Assembly: GCA_964017145.1 (NCBI GenBank)
Contig: OZ024844.1
Location: 1,302,001 to 1,366,000, forward strand
Origin: Agrocybe praecox
Taxonomy: Eukaryota; Basidiomycota; Agaricomycetes; Agaricales; Agrocybaceae
DNA length: 64,000 nucleotides
Reading direction: 5' to 3'
Positions within the stretch are counted from its first letter, which is position 1. Each line of letters starts with the position of its first letter. Below the pieces are notes generated by a model. That model was not told the origin of the DNA. It saw nothing but the letters and a program-made list of their open reading frames with translations, and ran no database searches. The translations under genes were made by a program, and so were the position numbers. Below are positions 11,784 to 22,666 of the stretch, in pieces.

Positions 11784-13827
11784 CATTATAAGGGTCGTTT
11801 CCTCACTGGTCTTGTAATAGAAAGTAGAAGGCATGAGTCTATTCAAGGATACCATTATCGACTGCTTGTTGCATCGGCAAACTAGTAACACAATTTTAGA
11901 TGTGAAGTCTCTAAAGGCCAAGATAGATTCAGAAACAGTGGTACAATTTATTTCATAATATTTTTTAACTGTTTTGATAGAGCTATTTATTTAGACCTCA
12001 GATGCTGTTGCCGAAGTGGACAACACAATTGAACCTGTATACAATGCATTTTTGAACTGCTTTCATAATGGTCTTATGCAAGTCTCAAAATTCATGCAAT
12101 TAAACGCAACCACCCTTTACAAGAGAGCCGCTTCTGAGCAAGCAAACTGGGAAAAAGCAAAAGAAAAGAAAAAGGCAACTAGCCAAGACAATTCTGGCAT
12201 GTCTCTGGAAGGAAAAAGAGAAGAGGCTGAAAACATAAGTACTTCTTTTCATTGCACCATTTTTCAAGATTTGCCGATTATATTACTACTTATATAGCTT
12301 CTTGATGAGCTCAAGAAACTCTTCACAAAAAGAATAATGGTTACAAGACAACAGAACAGAAAACTGAAATGGGCAGATGAATGGCAAAAGAATTGCTTAA
12401 TTACAGATGCCCTTATAGGAAATTCAGAAGAAAGAAGTGCCATTCTTGGCAAATTGCAATCATTTTCACATGAGCTAATTGCTCAGGCAGTTCAGGACAA
12501 ACGAGGTAAGTTCAAGAACAATCTGAACATACTGTGTACTCACTTCGTCCAAAAGACAAGACAGACAAAGAACTTTTTGAAACTCACATGAAGCAGATCC
12601 AGCATGCTCTCCAGCAGCCTGTAATAGAAGTGCTCAAAGACGATGAAGAAGAAGAAGGCAACTTGGAACTCCTCGCCAAATTTAACAAAGGCTCGAGCTT
12701 GAATTTTCTGAAACCCCTAGGAAGCATGCAGTCGGCCACTCCTGAAGCAGAAGAAGCAGAAGAAGCAGGGAACATGCACATTACACTGCCTTATAATGAG
12801 GCTGAGAAAGTCAACATCTTTGGGTTAAAAGTCGGGGAGGTTCGACAATCATTGCTTGAATATTTCCTCAAGCCTATTTTTGCACATTGTACCAGAGAAA
12901 TTAACAAGGTCCCTCTGTCATCCACAAACAGTACCAAAGACAGGAAAATCAATGATCAGACAACTCTGCCCTCTGTTCTTGGTTACCCTTGCAGTCACTG
13001 CAAAAAGGTTTTCAAGATACCCTCAACACTCAAACGGCATAAGTTTGTATTTCCTTATCATTTGAGTATATAATAGTGCTTATGATTATGTTACACACCC
13101 AGCAAACAACAGCATATAGCATGGAAACTACTTCAACATGAAATCTCCAATGTGAAAGAGTCCAAAGGCATCTTCAAAGGATATTTCAAGTGTCCAACAG
13201 AAGACCACTGGTCTAAAAATGCCGAAGAAATTACACGTCACTGCCTTTCTTTCAGTTGCTCTGCACAGAAGAAATACATTGCATTGAAGCAAGAACACAA
13301 AGACTTGGTGTTCAAGTATTTACCTGAGAAAAACAAGAAAGAAGCAGTAAAAAAACAGGCAGATCTAGTGTACAGGATCAACATTAGAGAGCTGATGGCC
13401 CAGGTTAGCTACTCACTCTTTCTTTTTAATTTGCCTGCTTACCGTTCTTTAGCCTCCATCTCTTGAATCTCTGCGGAAAGAATACCTCAAAAATACATCA
13501 AATCAGACACACTGATCATTGAAAACCTTGAAAAGTATCCCGAAAAAAGTATTTACGACTGGAACTTGCTCAACAACAAATTGATTGAGCAACTTGAAGA
13601 AAACTCTGACTTTGCTGATGTTTTATTTGACCATTTTGAATGGGCCTTTGAAATTCAGAAGAGGATTCTAATGGAAGAAGACAAAGAAAACCAGAACTTG
13701 GGTTGCAAAAGCACTTGGGCAAGATGCAATATACCAAGTGATTTCGTGTAGAACAGCCCTGTATAGTATGTGTGCCAAATTAACAATTGCTTTTTATAAA
13801 TAAATACAATCTCATGCAGCTCTGATA

Positions 13828-14160
13828 GTGATCTTTAAATACGCAAAATACGTGAAATGTGTTGTACCTGCACCAGCCTCAGGGCAAGCCCAACACCTCC
13901 ACCCCTTTCTTACAAGCACCAGCACCCTACTCCTGCACCAACTCCTTTATCAGCACCAGCTCCCTCTATTGCACCAGCCTCATCTGCAGCACCCTCAGCA
14001 TCAACTCCAGCAGCACCATCCTCAGCCTCAGCCTCAGCCTCAGCAGCAGCACCACCCTTACCACCAATTAAAGTCAAAATCAATGCCACACAATCCAGGA
14101 TCAGGTGGCCCGGTGTCTAAGATGGGACAGTCTAAAAACAAGGGGTCAAGCAATATATAA
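13828..14160 (+). other. CAG/CAC-rich low-complexity segment
   Basis: Two overlapping frames are open: one Gln/His/Pro-rich, the other Ala/Pro/Ser-rich (frame starting near 13857). The sequence is made of CAGCACC/CCTCAG-type units. It follows directly on the decayed recombinase-like gene and may be a last exon of it, since the upstream sequence ends in a plausible acceptor near 13818. Coding status is uncertain. Confidence 0.4.
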
Positions 14161-14185
14161 ACTCGTCCTTCTAATGGAGGACTAG

Positions 14186-15780
14186 TAATATTCCTTGATT
14201 TATCTTGTATCTGCTTGCTTATTCCACTAAATTACAGTTCCTTAAAGTTGGTCATGCTCAGGTTCTAAGAGTGAAGCATCTCAAATGGATTATTTATTTA
14301 CAACAGACAGAATTCAAGGTATGTATTATTCCTATACTTGTAATTTGGTTTTAATTTCTTGAAAAGGGACCATTACAACACCAGAGGCCGATGTCCAAAA
14401 TATCCCTTTGCATAGTGTTCTTTATTCTCAAAATGCACTTCTCAACCCAACTATACATTTAATTGCTCTTTTAATTGCTCGTGAGGTATTCAAAACAAAG
14501 TATAATATATGTATAGTCATTTCTATTTCTTTCAACATTTATTAACTTCTATACTACATCTTAGAGTGTCACAGAATTTTGTGCAGATACTTGGGCAGAA
14601 ATACTGTTTGATAAAGCTAAAATCATTGAACTATTGTAAGAGAAATTTTGAATAATATTTTTTTATCACAATTTTTCTTTGTGCCATATTTCATGGCCAG
14701 GGCCAGGGCTTTATTACATGATAGCAGATCAAGTTTCTTACTACTGCAGCAAATCTGGTCTTTCAAAACAGGGCTACACAACGGCCGCATGGTCTAGGTG
14801 GAATCTAAAGAATTTTACCAGTTCATGCCTTCATACTGGGGAGTCATGTGGGTAAACCATAATGGCGAGGCTCAGGGTTCAAAACCTGGCATGGGCAAGT
14901 TCAACACTTTAACATGCCAAGGTCTAGAAGAGCCAATCCCAGGTTGCTGTTAAGGAGGTTTAGTGAGTACGGGAGTCTGCACGCCTGGCTGTCGGCATCA
15001 TTGCCGGACACAGCAATGCTTCGGTATCTGTGATCATAACTGGCGGAGAAACAACTGAGTGCGTCCCAAGTCTCACACTGTCTGTGGATCAAATAAGCCA
15101 CATTCGTTCGTAAAGAGAATTCCTCCTCCTGGTCGAAATCCCGGGTCTACGTAAAGGGGCGTGTTGGGGGACAACTATATTGACTGCCCAGGAGCCGGTC
15201 CTAGTAATAGGATAGAACCTTCAAAAAAAAAAAAAAAAAACAAGGCTACACATTTATTTATTATGAAATAGCAAAACATTATGATCTCAGTCATTAGAAT
15301 TGAAGGGACCTAAGTGCTCATGAATCATAAGTCATCTATTGCACACATATTTTGCACACAATATTACTGTGGGCTTGAAAATTACAATCTTATCTCTCTG
15401 TGTCTTAGAGTGTCTTCGAGAAGTTTCTGGACAAATGGCAAACAAATGGAAAAAAAGGCCTGACAAGGCTCTCAAGGTATTTTCTTTTATTTTCATTATA
15501 AGGATTATTTCCTTCCTGGTCTTGTAATAGATAGTAGAAGGCATGAGTCTATTCAAGGATACTGTCATTGAATACTTGTTGTATCAGCAAACCAGTAACA
15601 GAATTTTAGATGCAAAGGTTCTAAAAGACAAGATTCATTCAGAAACAGTAGTACAATTTATTTCATAATATTTTTAACTGTTTTTATAGAGCTATTTATT
15701 TAGACCTCAGTTTCTGTTGCCAAAATGGACAACAAAATTAAACCTGTATATGATGCATTTCTAAATTGTTTTCACACTTG
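14186..15780 (+). repeat. Partial tandem copy of the recombinase-like gene
   Basis: This stretch aligns with about 10170-12070 of the first copy: it begins at the ATTCCTTGATTTATC intron sequence and ends near TTTCTAAATTGTTTTCA. Introns and exons are collinear. It lacks the TIR element present in copy 1, has a deletion near 14710-14720, and carries a SINE at 14781-15240. Most differences from copy 1 are C to T or G to A, concentrated at CpG sites. Coding potential is destroyed. Confidence 0.85.
14781..15240 (+). mobile_element. tRNA-derived SINE with poly(A) tail
   Basis: About 460 bp inserted in the second gene copy. The head has a Pol III A-box-like TGGTCTAGGTGG (from about 14790) and a B-box-like GGTTCAAAACC (about 14877). 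The 3' end is a run of 18-19 A. Flanking direct repeats are AAAACAGGGCTACACA (14765-14780) and AAAACAAGGCTACACA (15237-15252), 15 of 16 matching, typical of LINE-mediated insertion. The first copy near 10775-10790 shows the empty site. The A-to-B spacing is longer than in a tRNA, so the head has diverged or carries extra sequence. Confidence 0.85.
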
Positions 15781-16452
15781 AATCAAATGTTTGTGATTAC
15801 TTATGATGTATCAAATGGGCACAAAAACCATAACACTAGGCACAGAAATGTATTTATGTAGTTCAAAAATTCATATATAATTAAATTAGAAATGCTAACT
15901 TTTTATAACTGACATATTTATTCAAAAATGGACTTGCAAAGATTGAATAAATTGATGGATTTCTGTAACCTGGAAAGCAGTTGTTATAGTCAAAATAAGT
16001 ATAGAGGAAAAATACATGATTTTCAATTGTCTTTCTGCAGTCTAAAAATTCAACATTTTCCCAGAGTCAAAACATCAGGTCTTTTATGAAGTCAAAAATT
16101 TGTTGGGCTGGATTCCTATATGGAGTACCATAGTTATGCCATAAGGAAATTCTGGCAATCCAATTTTTAATTGTTCAAAAAGCAGCCTTTGTGAAGTCAA
16201 AGAAGGCTTATTATTTCTGTTTCAAAAAGAAGAAAAGAAATAAATTGGAAAATAGACACTTTCTGACATTCTTTGTTAATGAATTTTTGCAATACAAAAA
16301 GTCCTTCAACAATTGTATCTTTACTCATCTCTTTCATACGAAAAATTTTCATTTTATAGAATCAGAATTTTGTAGTAAATTATCAGTCAATTTTTCGGAC
16401 ACAAACATTGAATTTTGCGCGTAGTGTAAAACAAAACAAAACAAAAAATCAT
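15781..16452. other. AT-rich, right edge of the repeat island, no gene seen
   Basis: About 670 bp, very AT-rich, with only short Phe/Lys frames. No terminal repeat or second tRNA-like end was found. A (AAAAC)n-like run precedes the tRNA, and its T-rich complement serves as the terminator for that minus-strand gene. Confidence 0.5.
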
Positions 16453-16534
16453 CGACGTTGGCAGGATTCGAACCTACGCCCTCAAAGAGGAACAGATTTC
16501 TAATCTGTCGCTGTAACCACTTAGCTACAACGCC
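16453..16534 (-). tRNA. tRNA-Ser (anticodon AGA)
   Basis: 82 nt on the minus strand. Acceptor GGCGTTG pairs with CAACGTC (one wobble), discriminator G. The D arm region reads GCTAAGTGGTTACAGC. The anticodon stem ACAGA/TCTGT has loop TTAGAAA, anticodon AGA. A class II variable arm (TCCTCTTTGAGGGC) and T arm GTAGG-TTCGAAT-CCTGC follow. No intron. It shares long identical stretches with the CGA serine tRNA at 5229-5321, in the same orientation. Confidence 0.93.
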
Positions 16535-16656
16535 TTGTATGTAAATATTTGGACAAGTAACATATTGCCCTTCGAGGAGCCGACTCAGTAGGCCTCATTT
16601 TTATTTCGCCGTCAACCGTTCTCGTTTCATTACGTCCTTATATCGGATATCCTCCC

Positions 16657-18548
16657 ATGCCGTCCCTCGACAACATCGAGGATTATCTTGCCTCCGTCGA
16701 GGAGTACTTCTATACTTCGTTGAGTGCTGTGACTCATGGTCTTCCGGACGTCCACGAAGTCGTAAACCAATTATGGATTGATATCTCGCGATATGGGCCA
16801 GGCATGCCCGCCTTCCCAGAGGTTCATATCCCAACTCTTCAGGATTTCCAGGTCCCACCACCTCCACCACCTCCTCCACCCACAACATGGATTGACAAGT
16901 CAACAGGGTGGATTGAACGTCATCCGTGGAAAACAGGTGGAATCTTTGTAGGACTTGTTGGGGCGGGGCTTTTGGTTAGCTATCGCGATGTCTTTGCGAG
17001 ACGCAGTCAGAGACATCTTCATGTCACCAAGAAGCCTTCCAGCGCTGACCGCCGTCAGATAGTTGGTGAGTATCCCGTCTCTATGTTCACTCCTTAACAT
17101 CTTGTTCATGGAAGTCTAGTTGTGCTTGGAGGTGATACACCATATGCCCTGCCATTGATTCTCGACCTGGAGAAGAAGGGATATATTGTTATTGCTAGTG
17201 TTTCAACTCCAGAAGCTGTTGATGCTCTTGAATCCAAGTGTCAAGGATTTGTGAAAGCCCATGTACTCGACCCTTTCGAAGTGTGTATAGTTTCATTTTC
17301 GTTCGTAGGCTTTTCTGACACTGTGATCACTTCCACATAGATTGCTACTGTCCCCTTCTTCCTTCGCTCTCTGCACGCTACATTATCTCGAAAATTCCCT
17401 ATCAACATAGCTGGCGATCCTTACGCTTCTCCTTTTTCATTGCCCTACATTCACTCGATAATATCTCTTCTGACACTATCCGCTTCCCTCCCTATAGCCA
17501 ACGCCCCCCTTGAACATGTCTCGCTTCGCGACACATATCTACCCTACCTCACTGCCACTCAGATCACTCCCTTACAAGTAATCCAGGCTCTGTTGCCGTT
17601 ACTTCGGACAGGGTCAGCCCGCAGTCGAGACAAAGGAAAGAAGACGATTATCGTTTGTCTACCTGCAACAGATGCCCTTGTAGGGCTTCCGTTCGCTTCC
17701 GTTCAAGCCATGAGTGCTGCGGGCACTCTGAGGGCTCTGGAAATTCTCCGCAGGGAAATTCGTATCGCTTCCATGTCGGATAAATCGGACGCGATGCAGA
17801 ATATCGACGTGATCACAGTTGATGTTGGGACATTCAATACCGGGGAGTTATCAGATGCACTCCATCCGGAAGGCATCTATAAGTCCATGGAAGGATGGAC
17901 TGCGTCTGAGAAGCTGGTCTATGGCCCTGCTTTTGTTAGCGTCATGGGTCAACAGTCCCCAGCACCATCTCACGCTGAACGTTTCAAGTCATTGTTCAAC
18001 GGCAACTACAAATACGGCATGTCTAGGAGAGCGACTGACTTGACTGTCCTTTCGGACAATCTGGTCAGTGTCGTTAGCGGGGGACGTTATAGTCCCTCCA
18101 TCTTTGGCGTTGGGCTTGGTCTAGGCCGACTCCAGAATTGGATTCGTGGTGAAAGGTTCTCTGTGGGAGCCGGGGGTATGTACATTCCGCAGACCTCTTA
18201 CGCTCAAAAAGATTGACCTTTTCATGTTTTTCTGCAGCCTTAACGTACAAGTTTGCTTCACACCTTCCAAATTTGCTCCTCGACGGACTGCTGAACATTC
18301 CTTACTTCTTGATCTCCCTGCGCAATCGTCTTCTCCCGGTACAACCTTTCCGCAATCCACCTCCTAACATTCCTCCGCCTGTGACCGCAAAGCAGCAAGA
18401 TAAGCCGGCAGCCCCTGCACCAACAAAGCAATCACAACGTTTGTTATCGGATGTTGAAAGTAATTCCGACGCAGATGTTGAAAGCAACGAAGGAGACACA
18501 GTTGACAGTAGCTGGGTGAGTCTTAACGAGAATTCATCCGAGGCATGA
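16657..18548 (+). CDS. DUF1776 / Ysc83-like mitochondrial protein
   Basis: Four exons (16657-17065, 17120-17280, 17341-18175, 18238-18548) give 571 residues. The N-terminal ~85 residues are acidic and end in a run of nine prolines. A hydrophobic segment (GGIFVGLVGAGLLVSY, about residue 95) is a likely membrane anchor. The rest resembles a short-chain-dehydrogenase-like Rossmann fold: VVLGGDTPYALPLILDLEKKG, then IVCLPATDALVGLPF and a helix with SVQAMSAAGTLRAL. This layout fits the fungal DUF1776 family, whose yeast member Ysc83 is mitochondrial and of unknown function. Residues 500-571 are a Ser/Asp/Glu-rich tail. The family call is from memory of the pattern. Confidence 0.75.
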
Positions 18549-18883
18549 GAAAGGGAAGAGAGAGATCGACGTCTGCTATCATTACGACATAAACAGATGC
18601 ACATTTTTAATCATTAAACCACCCCGTGCAATTAATTTTCCTCTCCACTCCACTCCACATGCATACAAACCCCCCCAAGTTCAAGAATGAATCAACTATA
18701 TTGTATTTTGTTGTGTAACTAAACTATGTAAACCATCGAACCGATATCTATCCAATAACTATCTTAGCCAAGTAGCTTGCCTTACGCGGCTAACGAGGGA
18801 TTGATATTGACGAATCCGAACTGATGCACGTATTATTTAAAGCATCATTGGAGGACACTTATCAGATTCTTCTTGTTCCCACC
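18549..18883. other. Intergenic, no gene seen
   Basis: 335 bp between two same-strand genes. It contains the 3' UTR of the DUF1776 gene and the promoter of the phosphodiesterase gene; TATTATTTAAAG about 55 bp before that ATG is the only TATA-like string. Confidence 0.5.
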
Positions 18884-19551
18884 ATGGGTAAGTAGCTGTT
18901 TTAAGGACACTCGTGAACTCAAAGTATCAAGACTCATCTACGCTCCTATTTCCAGGATTATCACTTTGGATTGTACCCAATAAAGATGACGCGAGGAAAC
19001 TGGAGTCTATTATGACCGTCCGAGGGGAACAAAGCCCACTTGATCCCGCCTCATATCCCAAGTTTTATCCTCACGTCACACTTGCATCACTGCCCTTATC
19101 CATGGAGAACGAGCTCGACAAGATCGACGCATCCATCCAAAGCTTTGAACAACCTGTGCAGTGCGAGTTCTCATCGGTGGACATCGGATCGCATTACTTT
19201 CGGTCTGTCTATGTTGTAATCAAGCTGGACGAACACATCGCGAATCTTCATCGGCACATACACGAATCCCTTGGAGTTGATCCTCGGACGCCCTCGTTTC
19301 CTCACATGTCGTTATGCTACATCGGCGATACAGACGCGTCGAATGACGAAAAGGAACGATTTTACGAAGAGCTAAAAAATACAGGAAAATTGGACGTCAG
19401 TCAGAACGAATCAAGAAACATTGCCTTCAACTATGGGACAGAAGGAAATGGTGGATATATTGATCAGTTCAGAGGTTATGAAGTTTGGACAGTACGGTGT
19501 GAGGGGCCTGTGGAAGGTTGGGTTGTTCTGCAAAAATCGCCGTTGAAATGA
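18884..19551 (+). CDS. CPD1: 2',3'-cyclic-nucleotide 3'-phosphodiesterase-like protein
   Basis: The ATG and one further base (18884-18887) form a tiny first exon; a 68-nt intron precedes exon 2 (18956-19551). The product is 199 residues. It belongs to the 2H phosphoesterase fold: the two H-x-T/S motifs are HVTLAS (about residue 57) and HMSLCY (about residue 138). The start MGLSLWIVPNKDD matches fungal CPDases, which open ADP-ribose 1'',2''-cyclic phosphate from tRNA splicing. Size fits the family. It is convergent with GUS1, 163 bp apart. Confidence 0.85.
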
Positions 19552-19714
19552 TTTATGAAAGCGGGGATAACTGCAACGCGATACGTATTTTTCACGTGTG
19601 TGTTACTGAGCGTGCAGAGTGTCACGCTCGTGAGCGAAATTTGCAAAAGATAAAGAGTAAAACATGTAAAGACTAGTAGTAAAGTGTCCCGAAACAAAAG
19701 GTAGTTACTTCAGC

Positions 19715-22466
19715 TTAGGCTTTGTAGATGCTATCCATTTTGTACATGCTCGACTCCGATGGAACCTGGACGTCGTCTCCGTACACCTTTTCTAGGGCAT
19801 ACATAGATGACACAGGCTCGGTCTTCAACGATGAAAGGGTAACTGCCTCTGGAGTGGCTGCCACAGCGGTAGGACCAGCTTTGCTGGCAATACCGGCCGA
19901 TCGACCATCAGGGATCTTGAAGAACTCATACTCCCCATTGACTTCATTGTCGTAGATGTAGTATCCCTTCCTCTCGAATTGGATGATGTCGCCTTTCTTG
20001 AGTTCAAGGATGTTGGCGTCAGCGTAAGCAAATTCCTTAAACTCCGTTACCGGTGTAACGAAGTCGGCGACAGAGTCGTTCTCTTCGAGCTTCTTCTTTG
20101 TGATCAGATAATCAAAGTCGACAAGTGTCGCTGATGGCAAGGGGTGCTCGGGTGTCTGCTGGGCGAGCCATGTAATCTTTTTCTTCGTCTTGCGGAAATC
20201 GCCCTCAAGGTTGAGATCCATCGTCACTGAAGTGATGGTTCCAGAGGCGTCTACCTCCTTGGACCTGACGATCGCATTTCCCCAGTCCATGAGAGTCACC
20301 TGCGGTGCAAACAATAAATACACATAGAACAAAATGACCAGCAATCAAGATGTACCTCTTCATTGTTTTCATAATCAAAGGATGCCGCGTCTTCTTGCTC
20401 AATCAAGATGTTTGAAGAATAAACGGTCTTCTTCTCGCCAATGTCAGCATTTTTCTTGTGCTTGGGAAGCGCCTTGACCTCGATGGAAGATGGACCGCCA
20501 TTGATAGTAACTTTAACACTGGTATTCGGTATATTAGTATGCTGCATCTCCACCAAAGTACATAACTTACGCCTTATCTTTGTTGATGGCCCAGAAGCGA
20601 GGTGCAACAGGATCTATAATTTTCTTGTTGGTAGTCCAGATAGAATCCCATTCCATAGAAACGACTGCTTGAGAAGGACCTTGCAAGAGCATGAATTGTC
20701 TCAATGCCTCTATGGTCATACCGCGACGACGGATACCTGATGAAAAGCTTATGTAAATGTATGTATGTTGCGTAGGAAGATTTAACACGTACCACGAACA
20801 GTGGGGAAGCGAGGGTCGTCCCATCCTCCAACGAGCTTCTGGTCAACGAACCAGTGCAATTTTCTCTTCGACAAGAGAGTGTAAACAAAGTTCAGGCGAC
20901 TAGACGCAAAGATTAGATACATCCCACGGGCGAAGAATATATTATATTTACCTGAAATCCCAGATGTTGACTTTGCGCACTCCAGCAGCCTCAATCATCC
21001 AGAAGTATTGGGCATTTCTGTCACGGTATTCGTTCGTTCTTAGAGCATGTGTAACGCCTTCGATCGAATCGACAATGGGACAAGCAAAATCGTAGGTTGG
21101 GTAGATTTTCCATTTGTCACTGAAATAAAGTTTTAATGGATGTTTAATATCACAAATGGACAAACATACCCAGTGCGATGATGAGGAAGAGTGTTGCATC
21201 GATAGATGACTGGGTCACGCATAGCTTTATTCGGGTTATCGACACTTATTTTAGCCCTGATACACCATCTCTGGCCTTCTTCAGTACCGGCCTTCATCTC
21301 CTCGAAATGTTTCAAGTTATCTTCAACACTATCATCTCTGTGTTTTGAAGCGACACCGTTCCATCTTTCCTCGCGCATCTATAAAATATATTGGCATCAT
21401 TGGTTTCCTTTATCTTTAGACATGAAATTACCTGCAGTTGTTCAGTATCATCTGCATACGCATTGCCGTCTTTAATCATCTTGATGGCATAGCTGTACAG
21501 AGTCTCGAAGTGATCTGAAGTGTGGGTAACGACGTCTCCGTGAATATCTAATAATTTCAAATCTTCCAAAATGGTTTCCTCGAATTCAGACTACATATAT
21601 GCATAAGAGAAGATTGGTATAAGTTGAACAATGGCCACTCACGCGCTCCTTGGATGGGTTGGTATCATCGAAACGAACGATCAATTTTCCATGGTACATT
21701 TGAGCGAAATATTGGTTAAGGAGGGCAGCTTTGGTATGTCCAATGTGTAAGTAACCAGATGGCTCAGGAGGAAAGCGGGTGACGACATGACCATCGACTG
21801 CATCTTGTAGTCCAAGCGCAAAGCCTGCAGCGGTTTTGTTGGAACGCGCCTTGTTCGCCTTTGCACTCGTCAAGTCAGAGAGTAAGGTCTGAGTAGATGG
21901 AAGGGTATCGAAGTAAGAGAACCACCGGAGGAGATGTGGGTGTTGGTTATTTTTAAGAAGTCCTAAAACCTTGATGTTTCCTTGATTAAATTATTAGATA
22001 AATATGTGTATTGCCACTTGTGTTATCTGAACGAACCTTTCAAAGAACCCCAGACCATCCAATCTGCTGCCGAGATTTCATGGCCTACAAGGAAGGTACG
22101 GAAAGAGAGATGATCATCGAGTGAATCGAGAGCAGCAACAATCTCAGGGAAGACAGCGAGTGTACGTAAATTCTTCGCTAAGGAAAAGAAAGCAGGAGTC
22201 TAAAAACACGCGTCATTTTAGAAATTTCTAGATGAACAAAAACATAAGTCTAGATATACCTTTGCGCTCTCGCCCAGGAGACCTGCATCCTTGCCGATCT
22301 GCTGTACGATATCGTCCACCTCAGTGAGTGTTGAGGCGCCAGTCACCAGAGAAGTAGAGGTGGCAGCATCATCGAAAACGATTTCAGCGTTGGTGTACGA
22401 GGCAATTCCAGTAGCAGCGTAAGGAAAAGGAGATTGCTTTGTAGGGACGGTCAAGATGGACGTCAT
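19715..22466 (-). CDS. GUS1: Glutamyl-tRNA synthetase, cytosolic
   Basis: Charges tRNA-Glu in the cytosol. About ten exons run from ATG 22466 to TAA 19717-19715. The N-terminal ~200 residues form a GST-like domain ([34 protein letters not shown]), used in yeast for binding the Arc1 cofactor. The catalytic domain shows [18 protein letters not shown] with the HIGH motif, [10 protein letters not shown], and [11 protein letters not shown] as the KMSKS equivalent. The anticodon-binding beta-barrel follows ([28 protein letters not shown]). The last 40 residues are a nonconserved tail. Divergent from LEU4 with 200 bp between starts. Confidence 0.95.
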
Positions 22467-22666
22467 GATAGAAGTGAAGAGAGGAATAGATTAGGATAAA
22501 ATCTAATCACATTGATCGAGTGACTCGAGTCATTAAAGGGGAGTCACATGCGACTATAAATTTCGCCAATACCTTCATGTCCGATCCAAAATCCAGAACT
22601 AGTGTCTCTTCGGACTTACGCTTTTCCATTCTTTTCTCCCTTCTTCTTTCTTTCCAATAACAAAAA

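Larger units (their letters stand above)
9197..13749 (+). pseudogene. Decayed tyrosine-recombinase-like gene with C-terminal zinc finger
   Basis: A multi-exon frame can be chained: about 9197-9643, 9694-9877, 9936-10144, 10217-10297, 10345-10485, 10544-10614, 10663-10898, then (after an inserted element) 11644-11751, and further exons to about 13749. Early exons read like a core-binding domain (TLLAWLATFVDCISKYC). The middle holds RMVLALVSSQRGSSNGIA, and the end reads SIHHETANIMAS, VLMNHKSSIAHMFRIY, then YDRGLENYNLTSLRLGE. The order Arg, H-x-x-x, N-H-K-S, Tyr fits the tyrosine recombinase/integrase fold, though the usual H-x-x-R Arg is not seen. The downstream part is charged and helical and carries a C2H2-like motif (PCSHCKKVF..TLKRH) and further Cys/His pairs near 13190-13260. 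Defects: TAA at 9458-9460 inside a continuing frame, the TIR insertion at 10899, and likely frameshifts near 13480 and 13690. Whether one long gene or two was ancestral is uncertain. Confidence 0.55.

Noticed and set aside
5322..16452. LTR retrotransposon or reverse transcriptase in the repeat island
   Set aside because: No RT, RNase H or DDE integrase motifs, no primer binding site and no long direct terminal repeats were found.
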